A stretch of 22,170 nucleotides of DNA from Lingula anatina (Eukaryota; Brachiopoda; Lingulata; Lingulida; Lingulidae). Below the pieces are notes generated by a model. That model did no database searches and was not told the origin of the DNA. It saw only the letters and a program-made list of their open reading frames with translations. The DNA is taken from assembly GCF_001039355.2 (NCBI RefSeq), contig NW_019775758.1, positions 740,156 to 762,325 of the forward strand, read 5' to 3'. How positions within the stretch are numbered: the stretch's first letter is position 1; each line of letters starts with the position of its first letter. The position numbers were made by a program, and so were the translations under genes. Positions 1-9,491 of this stretch are shown in pieces.

Positions 1-150
1 TCTCCTTTGGGAGAAATTTTCTGGCTTTTATATTGATAATAAGATTTAATGTGTAGGCATATGCCTCTTTATTCCGAAAAAAAGCCTCAGAAGCAGACGA
101 TCAAACTCTTGACGTAACAGATAAGTCACATAAACCTTTCAGTCCCTCAC
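1..150 (-). other. Intron 3 of the TPR gene (partial)
   Basis: Begins at the GTGAGG donor (145-150 on the plus strand, read in reverse). I see no convincing acceptor before the left edge, so the next exon lies outside the window. Confidence 0.5.
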
Positions 151-496
151 CTGTAACAGGTAATACTGCAGGTATTCCAGGGAGTGATACCGGTTCCATT
201 TGTCATAGGTAATGTCCCCATTTTTTCTCTCGTTGGCGAAATCGTCTCCCGCCTTCAGTGCCAGAACGTCAGCGTCTACTGCCTCCTGCCACAACCCGAT
301 ACGAATAAAGATATGAGCCGGCATGTGATCGCCATGAGAGGCCACCTTGACAACCTGAATTTGAAACAAAGAAATAAATAAAGAAATAAATAAAATAATT
401 TAATCAATTAATAAAAGAAAAATTAAGAATGGATTCTACTCCATATGTGTGATAACAAAGAATTTAGCCTGTAGAACAGTAGTCAGAATCTTAAAA

Positions 497-535
<39 letters not shown>

Positions 536-3181
536 GCTGGATTGAGACCAAGACCTCACCTGTGGATACTTCTCCGCGGCAGCTAAACCCCTCTCGGCCA
601 CCCCGGGGTGGTGGAAGTCGAAGGCGTGCAGGGAGAAGTGGAGGCCCGCGGGGTGGTTAGGTGACCTCTGCAGGACCGCATCCAGCACCGTCCTGGCCTC
701 GTCGACTCGGTTGATCTCCAGAAGAGCTAGGGCGTAATACGAGGCCCCCACGTCATCATTAAGAGACCTGTCATACAACAGCTTCATTTTATCGGCAAAT
801 AGTCGGTTGCGTTGTTGGAGGTTTCCGGCCGAGGCGTTGCGAAAGAGCATGCGGAGAGCGTCGATGTACAAGTCTTCCGAGGGCGTCCTTGGCGCGGGAC
901 CGTATGTTCCCTCGCGCGGGTTCCACACCGAATTATTGGCGTCCATTCGACGGAAGATGGCGTTGGCGTCGTCCGGGAACTCACTATTCCAAAGAAACCA
1001 TTTTTTACACAGTGCCTCGCCCCAGTAGGCCATACCAAAAGACGGGTCCAAATTCTGTGCTTTTCGAAAGGATTCCTCTGCCAAATCGTGCCAAAAGGAG
1101 ATGACCAGCTTTACACCAAAGATGAAGTACTTTTGGGCATCTGCGTTTTCTATAAGATACAACATAACATATCATAGCATAGCAGCATAGCATAACAATA
1201 TGTAGTAAGTAGTAAAGTAGTCTGGGTCCACAACACTTTGTCGTTTAGTTAGACTACTACTATTCAAGGTCCAAAGGATAGCGAGCGTTTCCACGATTAA
1301 CCCCTGTGTTACATGTAGGTGCTTTTATATTTTCATCAAAACAAAGATCAGTTTCATTTATTATTCAATTTCACACAGTAGGCCTGAACCCGCGCACACC
1401 CCGCACCCCAAGATGTAGCATTCCAATCCAAGAAGAAACAATGACAAAAACTATTAATTGTTCTCAAATGAAAAAAAAGGGGGGGGGGAGGGGAGGCTCT
1501 CCACAAAAAATTCGCACCCTCTTTCTATAACACCTAAACAAGTAAGGAGAGCAGGCCAGTGTTTCTCTAATTCACAAAGTTTCCCTCACAGATGCTCAGA
1601 CATGCGTCTGCTCATGCAGCGTACCAATTCATATAAGTTAAACAAGTATTCAGAATGGCACGTCACGTCAACATTGTCAAGCACACTTCAAGCCCTGTTA
1701 CCCACAAACCATTCCTCGTCTAATACAAAGTACCTAGCCTAATTTTAGACCGCTTCGAATACAGGCACAGGGAGAAGTTGCCTCTTGCATAAGGTTTTTT
1801 TCTTTTCTTTCTATCATTTTTTTATTTGCCTCGATTTTTTTTTTTTGTTTAGTGCTCCACTCCAAAAGAGTTGAAAGGTGCATAGTGCAAAGTTTTCCCC
1901 CGGAAAACTTATTCTTAACGTAATCTCCTGGTGTAAAGGGTATTTTTTCCCAGCTAACCTTGTTTTGATCCATTTTGTCGGACACTCACCATTACTCTTT
2001 AACAATCTGGAAAAGCTTAAAAGTCCTTAACCCACGCTAAAGAGTGTGCTTTTCGGCCATCACTTCGAGCTCTGACATTTGGCTTGGGCGCGATTCAAAA
2101 CTGTGTCAAAATGTTTGACACGCATCGATGTTAAATTAGCATTAATTCGTGGCATTTATCTGTTTAAAAATTATCAAAACTAATACTTGTCCCCAGACAA
2201 GTTTAACAAGAAGTGGTTTATGTACTTTACGTACTTTTACGATGATATCAGAAGTCCTTTCAAAAAATAAATGCATTTTTGTGTATTTTGGTAATCTAAT
2301 AAAAATAAATTCAACCAAATTTTAATTATTTTCTTTTAGCAGTCTAAAATTTAATTCCTATAAATAAACCTGCCTATCTCCGTTCATACTGTATTTTCGA
2401 ATATGTTGTACAGCTAAAGGGGAAAGCGTCACGTACGTAACTCTGCAATTTGGATAAGTTGCATTGAAAAGCTACTGCGTAAAATTTACCGCTAAAGAAT
2501 TCACATGTACGTCAAAATAACCTGCTGCGTAAAATTGTCCCTATAAAATCCACCCCATAAAGAACTACGCAATAAAAAGTACACTATACTGACGCCCCTA
2601 TAATTAACTGCCACGCCTCTGAGCACTTTGTACCAGTTGCAATCATATAATACTGTATATAAGATATATTTAACCAGAAGCGCAGTTTTATCAGGGTATT
2701 CTATGCATAGTTAAGGACAGTCTACATTCGTTGACAGGTATTTTTCTATTGTTAATAAGACGCAACACAATAGATTTTCAGGGTTTAAGTAAACAATTTC
2801 AAAAGAGGATATCTATTTCCTAAAAAGATGGACCTTTTTACTCCTTTTAGTTGTCCTTGAGAAATGGCACTGAACCAAGAACAAATTTTGATTCGGAGTG
2901 CGCCTTTTCAGGCCATAAGGGCGTTTCTTTTGACCCCTCCCCCCGACCACCCACCCAACTAACTACCCTCCTTGACAACGTTAACGGGTCTGAACTACGC
3001 ATTATAAGTACTATTTAACGTTGTAAACTCTGCGTCACTCTAGGTACTGTTACTTACGGGTTGATGTCGGGAGAGAGACGGACCCGAGCTGGTCATATAT
3101 CCCCTCTTCCCAGTCCTCTAGCCCCTGGGACATGTGGAGGAGAGACACCAAAACTAACATAGCGGCAAGTGACCTCGGCAT
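151..3181 (-). CDS. Secreted tetratricopeptide-repeat protein, 5' three exons (partial)
   Basis: Minus-strand gene with exons 3181-3058, 1149-560 and 354-151, continuing off the left edge; 306 codons are in the window. Exon 1 opens with ATG at 3181 (A at -3) and encodes a signal peptide (MPRSLAAMLVLVSLLHMSQG) plus 21 residues, then a GTAAGT donor. It ends in phase 1; the C joins AA of exon 2 to give Gln, so the reading frame closes exactly. Exon 2 has TPR-like helices (HDLAEESFRKAQNLDPSFGMAYWGEAL near residues 62-88 and another around ASYYALALLEINRVDEA) and two N-glycosylation sequons. It ends at CAG/GTGAGG. Exon 3 carries HMPAHIFIRIGLW (about 248-260), a hallmark of TPR proteins found in bacteria and marine invertebrates, as I remember the family. 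Function is unknown; a secreted or lumenal protein-binding scaffold is plausible. The 3' exons are missing. Confidence 0.8.
494..535. repeat. (AAAT)n microsatellite
   Basis: About ten perfect AAAT units inside intron 2 (355-559) of the TPR gene. It causes the low-complexity IYLF run if that intron is translated in reverse. Confidence 0.95.
1150..3057 (-). other. Intron 1 of the TPR gene
   Basis: 1,908 bp between the signal-peptide exon and the first TPR exon, with donor GTAAGT and acceptor TTATAG. AT-rich, with a G run near 1479-1488 and a T tract near 1837-1846. I see no coding exon, RNA gene or recognisable transposon in it; the short ORFs are unsupported. Confidence 0.7.
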
Positions 3182-3403
3182 GGTGTGGTGCTGAAATGGT
3201 TATAAAATCTAACGTTTAATGATATTTTATTCTTGAATGTAAAATAAATGGTTAAATAAATGCTAAAAAAAAGGACAAAGTCAATTTGCGACAATTGCTC
3301 AAATTAAAGTAAACAGTGAATTCCTCTGTAAACCGCCCAACATACTTCACCGTAAAGGTATTCAGCGACTCTTTCCAATTTGACCTCTCTCCCTCTTTTT
3401 CTT

Positions 3404-3410
3404 ACACACA

Positions 3411-3449
<39 letters not shown>
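3404..3449. repeat. (CA)n microsatellite
   Basis: Nearly pure CA dinucleotide run with one AA interruption, in intergenic DNA. Confidence 0.95.
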
Positions 3450-3452
<3 letters not shown>

Positions 3453-3894
3453 AGCGAACACAAACACAACACAACACAAAACCTACCAGCACGTATCTGC
3501 AGTACATTTCCTTGAAAATTCAAAAATCGCCGTCAGCTTTTCCTATTACGTCTTTCAATCCCTCTTCGCTATTACGCCCATCCAATAATTTCGTACTCCT
3601 TCGCTATTTTGTGCTTTATTCTAATTTGAGATACGCGTGTTTTGTTTGCCGCATATATTCACCTGAGAGTATGTCAAGGTATAGAAATTACAACAAAAGA
3701 GGGGCCTTTTCCTATTTATAAGCGTCAGCTGGTTTTTGTGAGCGTGTTCAGGTCAATGTGCGCCAGGGGCCCTGCATCATGGAAACGAGGAGGGAAAGAA
3801 GTCGATATTGTTGACTGTGTCATTCTGTCATCTGTAAAATTGAGACGAGGAATTAGAGAAAGCAAGGGAAAGAGAGATAGAGAGAGAATACACT

Positions 3895-3896
<2 letters not shown>

Positions 3897-3951
<55 letters not shown>
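3897..3951. repeat. (TA)n microsatellite
   Basis: Uninterrupted TA run of 55 bases; likely length-polymorphic and able to extrude as a cruciform. Confidence 0.95.
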
Positions 3952-3952
<1 letters not shown>

Positions 3953-4590
3953 GTTCACAGTTGGTACTATGACCCCGAAAAACCTTTACCGTGCTGCTGA
4001 ACAAATACTATGTTTATCATGTCTAGCGGTGTGTATTTGTCCGTGAACGCGACCTGCTGCTTCTTACCTTCACCTCTCGTACCCTCTACATGGGCTATAG
4101 TTTGATATTTCACTAGATATTCACCACAGATTTGCCTCTAGATACGACTTTTCTGCACTGTGTCAGGGAGTCCACAACATTACTGGTATCTGCAACCCTG
4201 GTACAGGGTACAACCCCATCAATTTTTAAGTATGACTGCTGCTAGAAAGTGACCAAATGAAAGTTTAAACTATTTTTCATTAAAAAAATCTTTGAACAAA
4301 TATAGCTTTGGTGTTTTTGATCATCTGAATATTATGATACATATGAAGATCGACGCTTGAATCCATGGAAGATGTTTTGAGAACAAGACATTCCGTATTC
4401 ACAGATTGATTTTTTACTACAGTATATTTGCACAGATATACTGGCACTGGCACCTTTCTCCAATAGGAAAAGTGTACTTAATTAATATGCGTTCCTGGTA
4501 GAGGGTAAATGTAGACATTCAATTCCTTTTTCACAAGGTTGAATAAGGACATCTTAAAATGTTTCATGTTGTCCTAATCGAACATAGTAA

Positions 4591-4740
4591 ATACGATCCT
4601 TCAAGGTTCGATTTTCTATTCACCGATCGAGAAGTAAGCAACAAGAGTCGTGAATTTCCAAATATCTTTATTCCCACTGCCCAATCTTAATCCACCAACC
4701 ACTAGCCTTATTTATACCCTTCTCTACATTAGATATCTTA
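4591..4740 (+). repeat. Dispersed repeat shared with the intron of gene E
   Basis: Matches 18727-18900, including GATCGAGAAGTAAGC and CTTTATTCCCACTGCCCAA, with small gaps. The right end merges into the TATCTTATTAAAA segment found upstream of A, B and C. No coding capacity or clear termini seen; probably a decayed mobile element or a copied flank. Confidence 0.6.
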
Positions 4741-4829
4741 TTAAAATATTACCTATAAATTGATCTACCCACCACCAGTGCTACTTATACCCTTCTCTAC
4801 ATTACATATCTTATTAAAATATTACCTAT
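4713..4829 (+). repeat. Tandem direct repeat, 73-bp offset
   Basis: The segment TATACCCTTCTCTACATTAG and its continuation through ATTACCTAT occurs at 4713 and again at 4786. Single copies lie near 11362 (upstream of B) and, more diverged, near 14485 (upstream of C). Confidence 0.8.
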
Positions 4830-5195
4830 TAATGATAATCTATAGATGTTAACCAGCCTCCCGAGATGAGTGACATTGATAGTTTATTTAGCCGTGACAT
4901 TTCTTTTTTCATTGGCACTGTACAACGATAGTCTATATACGAAATTTCATTATAATGATAACAACAGTAATAAAAATATTGTCACGTGTCACGAGCATCA
5001 CGCGACATCTAAGGGGGGCCTGCGACAGCTTAATGGGGCACCAGTGCTTTATGAAACGAACTGTGTATGTGGTTTAAATAAAACTCAGGTGTTCGTGAAA
5101 AGAAAGGGTGTAAGATCAACTGTGAACCGGAACTCATTGCGTGCATTCAGCCTCCCCGTTCATCACATTTGAGAGCACATCTTGAAAAGAACAAC

Positions 5196-5307
5196 CCGGA
5201 AGTGATTGAAGAAGAAAAGGTAAACAGGGAAGGCACCCAGTTTACAAACAGAAACACGAGCCCCACCCTAGTTTATTTAGAATTTTGACGGAGCTGAGTG
5301 TAGTTCT
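5196..5307 (+). promoter_or_regulatory. Putative core promoter of gene A (ETS site, TATA-like, Inr)
   Basis: CCGGAAGT (5196-5203, ETS consensus), TTTATTTA (5272-5279) and TAGTTCT (5301-5307, initiator-like) lie at the same mutual distances as in B and C. The 30-bp TATA-to-initiator spacing is canonical and would give a leader of about 50 nt. Inferred from sequence and paralog conservation only. Confidence 0.45.
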
Positions 5308-5351
5308 GGCGCTAGTAAGAAAAAAAATTGCCAGGAAAGTCTACAAAAATT

Positions 5352-7217
5352 ATGGCAACCAGCAAGCGACAAACCCTAGAAATGACTGATATCCAAGTGT
5401 ATGAGCCAGGTTACGAGGTCTTTTCAAATACGATCACGAGGCCACAGTCTGACGCATACGATGATGTACACGCTGGTGAGACTAACAACTATGAGGCACT
5501 GCAGAAGCCAGCGAATGAAGAGGTGTATGCAAAGCTCGGTGATTCGAAGAAAGCGGGAAAGAAAATTGATTACCGCCGGCTGGCTCTCTACGGTTTTCTG
5601 TCCCTTTCTGTTTTACTCAATGTTGTCTTGGTTGTGGCATTCATTGTGGCTACTTCTGAATACTGCGCATGTCACTGTAGGAATCAAGGTGAGTCTGCTC
5701 AAATAAATCCCTCCCTAACAGTCTTAAGGCTCATTCCCAATGAAACTTTCGTTTCATGAATGAAACGTAAATTGATCCTCCTTCTGCCGTTGAGTAGAAT
5801 ACAGGAAAGCTGCTTTTACGCGAGTACGTTAAAAAAGAGAAGTGTTAATATGTTACTCTGATATCATTCAACGAGATTCCCTACGAAGTTGGATCAATCT
5901 ACGTAGAACGAAAGCTTCATTGGGAATAAGCCCTTACATGTATATTTCTATACCTCTAGTAGATTTATAGGCCTCTCACTGAGCAGTTACCATGCTGTAA
6001 AGTTTATAGTATGCTTGTGTTTGATTGTTATTTACTATTTGTATTCTAATAAACAACTTAACTAATCAATACGACAGCAGTTTCATAAATTCACAAAATG
6101 ATAATGTATAGTTTCGCTCAACTCTTGATCTGTTTTAGGAGAAAATGATACCTTCAATGGGACCCGCAGTGAAATGACCCAATACAGCGGAATTTCAACT
6201 GAAACGTCTGTTCCTACAACTAATGTCATGGCGAAATCAGAAACAACTGCATCAGAAGTGACTACATTAAAAATGACTACGATATCAGAGCTGACTACCA
6301 CGCCAGAACCGAGTAGTACTAATTCAGAAATGACTACAGCGTCAGAAATGACTACCACGTCAGAAGCAACTACTACGACAGAACTGACAACTTCGTCAGA
6401 AATGACTACATCGTCAAAACCAACCACTGCAACAGAACTGACAACTTCGTCAGAAATGACTACAGCGTCAGAACCAACTACTACGACAGAACTGACAACT
6501 TCGTTAGAAATGACTACATCGTCAGAACAAACTACGTCGACAGAATTGGCAACTTCGTCAGAAATGACTACAGCGTCAGAACTAACTACTACGACAGAAC
6601 TGACAACTTCGTTAGAAATGACTACATCGTCAGAACAAACTACTATGACAGAATTGGCAACTTCGTCAGAAATGACTTCATCGTCAAAACCAACCACTGC
6701 AACAGAACTGACAACTTCGTCAGAAATGACTACATCGTCAGAACAAACTACGTCGACAGAACTGACAACTTCGTCAGAAATGACTACATCGTCAGAACAA
6801 ACTACTACGACAGAACTGATAACTTCGTCAGAAATGACTACATCGTCAGAACAAACTACTACGACAGAATTGATAACTTGGTCAGAAGTGACTACCACTT
6901 CGGAACAAATTACATCGCCAGAATGGGCATCTTTCACAGAACTGACTCCCTCTTCAGAACCGACTATGACGTCAGGATCAACTGCTAGCCCAGGGCCGAC
7001 TAGCACGTCAATACCAACTACGACGTCAGAATCAACTATGACATCAGAAGTAACTATTACGCCAGAGTCAAGTACTTCATTCATGTACGAGCAGACCCCG
7101 ACGTCAGTACCGACTATGACGTCAGAACTGACTACTACATCAGAATCAGTGTTAACAGCAAGCATGACGGCAACACCCGGCTCCTCTCCTTGGGGACGAA
7201 GAAAGAAAAGAAAATGA
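5352..7217 (+). CDS. Gene A: type II membrane protein, N-terminal ITAM and mucin-like ectodomain
   Basis: Exons 5352-5688 and 6139-7217, 471 aa; donor CAAG/GTGAGT, acceptor TGTTTTAG, phase 1. ATG lies in a strong context (A at -3, G at +4) and is conserved in B and C. There is no signal peptide. The cytosolic tail (1-77) has five tyrosines outside the juxtamembrane YRRL: Y17, Y21, Y36 (YDDV), Y47 (YEAL) and Y59 (YAKL). YEAL-x8-YAKL fits the ITAM consensus YxxL/I-x(6-12)-YxxL/I. A basic stretch (KKAGKKIDYRR) precedes a hydrophobic segment (about 79-100), predicting N-in topology. A Cys-rich stub follows, then exon 2: an NGT sequon, a Thr/Ser-rich array of 6-residue units (TTSSEM, TTSSEQ, TTTTEL types), a conserved ITSPEWA block and a terminal PWGRRKKRK. 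Likely a heavily O-glycosylated surface protein signalling through Syk-type kinases; function is inferred. Confidence 0.85.
5724..5936. mobile_element. MITE in intron 1 of gene A (Harbinger-like)
   Basis: 213 bp with about 30-bp terminal inverted repeats: left AGGCTCATTCCCAATGAAAC, right end in reverse GGGCTTATTCCCAATGAAGC. Both are flanked by TTA, which fits the 3-bp TWA target duplication of PIF/Harbinger elements. No ORF. It sits at the same intron position in B and C, so insertion predates those duplications. Confidence 0.6.
6289..6900 (+). repeat. Coding minisatellite of gene A (18-bp unit)
   Basis: Thr-Thr-x-Ser-Glu-x units of 18 bp with a higher-order 54-bp pattern (ELTTSS, EMTTSS, EQTTTT). 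It is far longer than the corresponding part of B, so the array expands and contracts by whole codons. Its antisense is also open, which produces a spurious long reverse ORF. Confidence 0.85.
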
Positions 7218-7220
7218 AAA

Positions 7221-7226
7221 AATAAA
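7221..7226 (+). terminator. Poly(A) signal of gene A
   Basis: AATAAA only three bases past the TGA stop, predicting a 3' UTR of only about 20-40 nt. The same placement is seen at B (13116-13121). Confidence 0.5.
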
Positions 7227-7568
7227 CAGTTTGCTACCTGTTTAGCTAGTAAAGACAAAACAATTTCGAATAGATGTTAGAGTACAATTGCCAACATTCT
7301 ATATAAGAATTTTATCATTTAGTTGGTATTTTAGTAGTATGCGAGATAAAAATTACATATAGTTAATGGGCATTCAAGTTGTCGCATCGTCATGTACATG
7401 TATCTTAACCATGGTTGTTGAAGATAGAATAATATGAAGACTTCACGAAAATTTGCCGCAAACTGTAGATACTCTTGCAAATTTGCAGCAACATTTTTTC
7501 TTGCAACAACATGCAAACTGTTTCTTGAAAACTGTTTAGTTTGCAGCAGTTTTGCAGCAAGAGATACT

Positions 7569-7575
<7 letters not shown>

Positions 7576-7601
<26 letters not shown>

Positions 7602-7620
7602 GCAGGGGGGGGGGGGGGGG
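7576..7620. repeat. (GT)n followed by a 16-G run
   Basis: Alternating GT (7576-7602) then CA and a G homopolymer (7605-7620). Its inverted counterpart is the C run at 20779-20790. Confidence 0.9.
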
Positions 7621-9158
7621 AGGGTGAAGGGGAGGTTTTTTGTGCGGGAGGGGAGTAGGACCTGGAAGGTATACACGGTCCTCATATTGCTATTTCGGGC
7701 CATGCGTCAACCCCACCTGGTGAAGACGAATAGTGTTAAAAAATCTCCGACTATATACAGCACAATAAAATATTTTTGTGAGTATCTACTTTGTCAAGCT
7801 TTTATGAATATCTTTAAATGCTTTGTCTTATGTTCAGTATATCAAAGCCCATGTTAAACTTTGCGTGACAAAATACGAGTCACCAACGATAATCCAAGGG
7901 TTATTGGTTTTTCAAACTGAAGAGCAACCAGATCGGAAAATAAGAATCAACAAAAAATAAAAGTGTCAAAGTGTATTTCACGCCTCGAAGCTCACTGTGA
8001 ATAGCGGCGATGCGGGCAAAGAGCGCTGAGCATTCAAAGACTGCGTGCGTTGGTTTACCTCCTTTCAATGAAAAAATCATTTGTCTGTTTGTATATGACA
8101 CAGACGCCTTTGCAGTGCAAGCCTTCGGGTACTCGGTGCTTTTTTTTTACAACACTGGGAGTAGACGGATGAGGAAGACTAGCAAGTAAGGTACAGTATA
8201 ACTTTTTCCTGTGATACATGATAGCCATTATCTGGCCTTAACCAGTACAGGCACTCACTTAATGTAGCATACATGGGCCGACTGCTACATGTACAGGGGC
8301 CGAAAAGGGTCTCTCTAGGCTGATTTTTTAAAATAAAAATATGCTTCAACCAACTCTCCGTAAGTATGATCCTGAATACAAAACTCACGGAGTGAGAAGC
8401 TTGCTCTGTTACCCATGCATTTTACATTCAACAATTTGAACTAACAAAGCATAATTATGCCAGACGAATTTGATGAGTTGATTAACAAGCGGTGACTCTC
8501 TGCAAACAGGGTCGACAGACAAATTTAATTTTGCTTTCTATTTCTCGTCATTTAGATGTTTAATAATTTAATCCAATCAGTTTATTTCTGTACTGATGCA
8601 TAGATTATCATGACCTTGAACAATATAATATAACACAGGCATAACCTGTTGAAGTTAAGTTTAGGGTCGGCGGGAGAGGATATGTCAAATCCAGAGTGTG
8701 GGCGAATTAGAACATAAACACAACACCACAAGTTTTCCCTAGGATCTCGTGTAAATTCCTCCTATAAACTCAATTCCCAATGAATTTTTTTTCCTTTGAA
8801 GGAAAATGAGTGCGAGATAATTTCCGATTTTCCCCAAATTAAAGTCGGTTGTGCTCGTTAACCAGCTTATCAATTTCGCCTGACCTTACGGTGCTCCATA
8901 ACTGTATGATTAGTTCATGTGTTGAAAACTGCATGCATATCGCAAGCCTCCAACAACATTTTGCACAGATGACATATAAGTGAATAAAAATATATTTCGA
9001 TTTAGTTGTTTGTAATTAAAACTTTCAGGTCAGCTGAATACCAGGAAAAAAGTGAAAAAAGACCTCAAGATAAACTAACTCAACTGCCTTCGCGGACACC
9101 GACACCACGGGGCCACGGCGGCCGCCTTCACCACGCTGAAATAAACGCAGCAACTGCA

Positions 9159-9447
9159 ATGTCTGAGGGCGGGGAGTTTGGTAAACTTGGGGCTGAAGAG
9201 AGGGGTGCAGGGGAGGAAGAAGAGAAAGATGAGGCTGTTCAAGATGAGTGTGCCAAGCCGTTAGCGACAGAAGATGGTGAGAAGGTGGATCCAATACTGG
9301 ACAGCAACCGCAGAGAAGGGAAAGGCTCCGGCTACCGTCGCTTGCTGGTCAATATAATCCTGGCCGTGTCTGTTCTGCTTAACGTGGTCTTGATTGTCAT
9401 CTTGGTTGTGTTGGCATCTAGGGAGTGTGCCCAAGGTGGGATACAGG

Positions 9448-9491
<44 letters not shown>

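Larger units (their letters stand above)
3182..5195. other. Intergenic region between the divergent TPR gene and gene A
   Basis: No supported gene. On the minus strand, TTTTATAACCATTTCAG just upstream of the TPR ATG could be a promoter element or an acceptor for an untranslated exon. The rest holds CA and TA microsatellites and, from about 4591, repeat-derived sequence shared with the intron of gene E and with the upstream regions of B and C. An open frame at 4870-5172 starts with GTG and aligns with non-coding upstream DNA of B and C. Confidence 0.6.
7218..9158. other. A-D intergenic region
   Basis: No supported ORF. Holds the A-type 3' flank (shared with B and F), a TTTGCAGCAA-rich segment (about 7440-7565), a GT/G tract, and from about 7900 sequence matching the right inverted arm. 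A block at about 8790-8930 is well conserved with 19590-19700 and may contain promoter or 5' UTR of gene D. A possible acceptor (ACTTTCAG at 9021-9028) suggests an untranslated first exon. Confidence 0.55.

Noticed and set aside
482-535. CRISPR-like or other regular array
   Set aside because: Only a 4-bp microsatellite; no repeat-spacer structure occurs anywhere in the window, and the DNA is eukaryotic.
3304-3507. ORFs over the CA and TA microsatellites
   Set aside because: Simple-repeat translations on both strands without homology or splice support.
4870-5172. 100-aa ORF with a hydrophobic start upstream of gene A
   Set aside because: Starts with GTG, not ATG, and aligns with DNA upstream of B and C where no such frame is kept; overlaps the promoter region.
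5401-5706. Alternative-frame ORFs over the ITAM exons of A, B and C
   Set aside because: Frame shadows of exon 1; they lack the conserved splice continuation and merely follow nucleotide conservation.
6967-7124. TGACGTCA CRE palindromes in the ectodomain repeat
   Set aside because: They arise from Met-Thr-Ser codons ATG ACG TCA inside the coding repeat; nothing else supports a regulatory role.
6083-7258. Long minus-strand ORF (Val/Ser/Asp-rich, 391 aa) opposite gene A exon 2
   Set aside because: It is the antisense of the Thr/Ser-coding repeat, which has no stops in that frame. The same happens opposite B, C and F. The sense strand has splice sites, promoter, poly(A) signal and paralog conservation.
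9006-9158. Longer N-terminus for gene D from the upstream open frame
   Set aside because: It would begin with TTG before a likely acceptor site, and the frame is not preserved in gene E; ATG at 9159 is shared by both.
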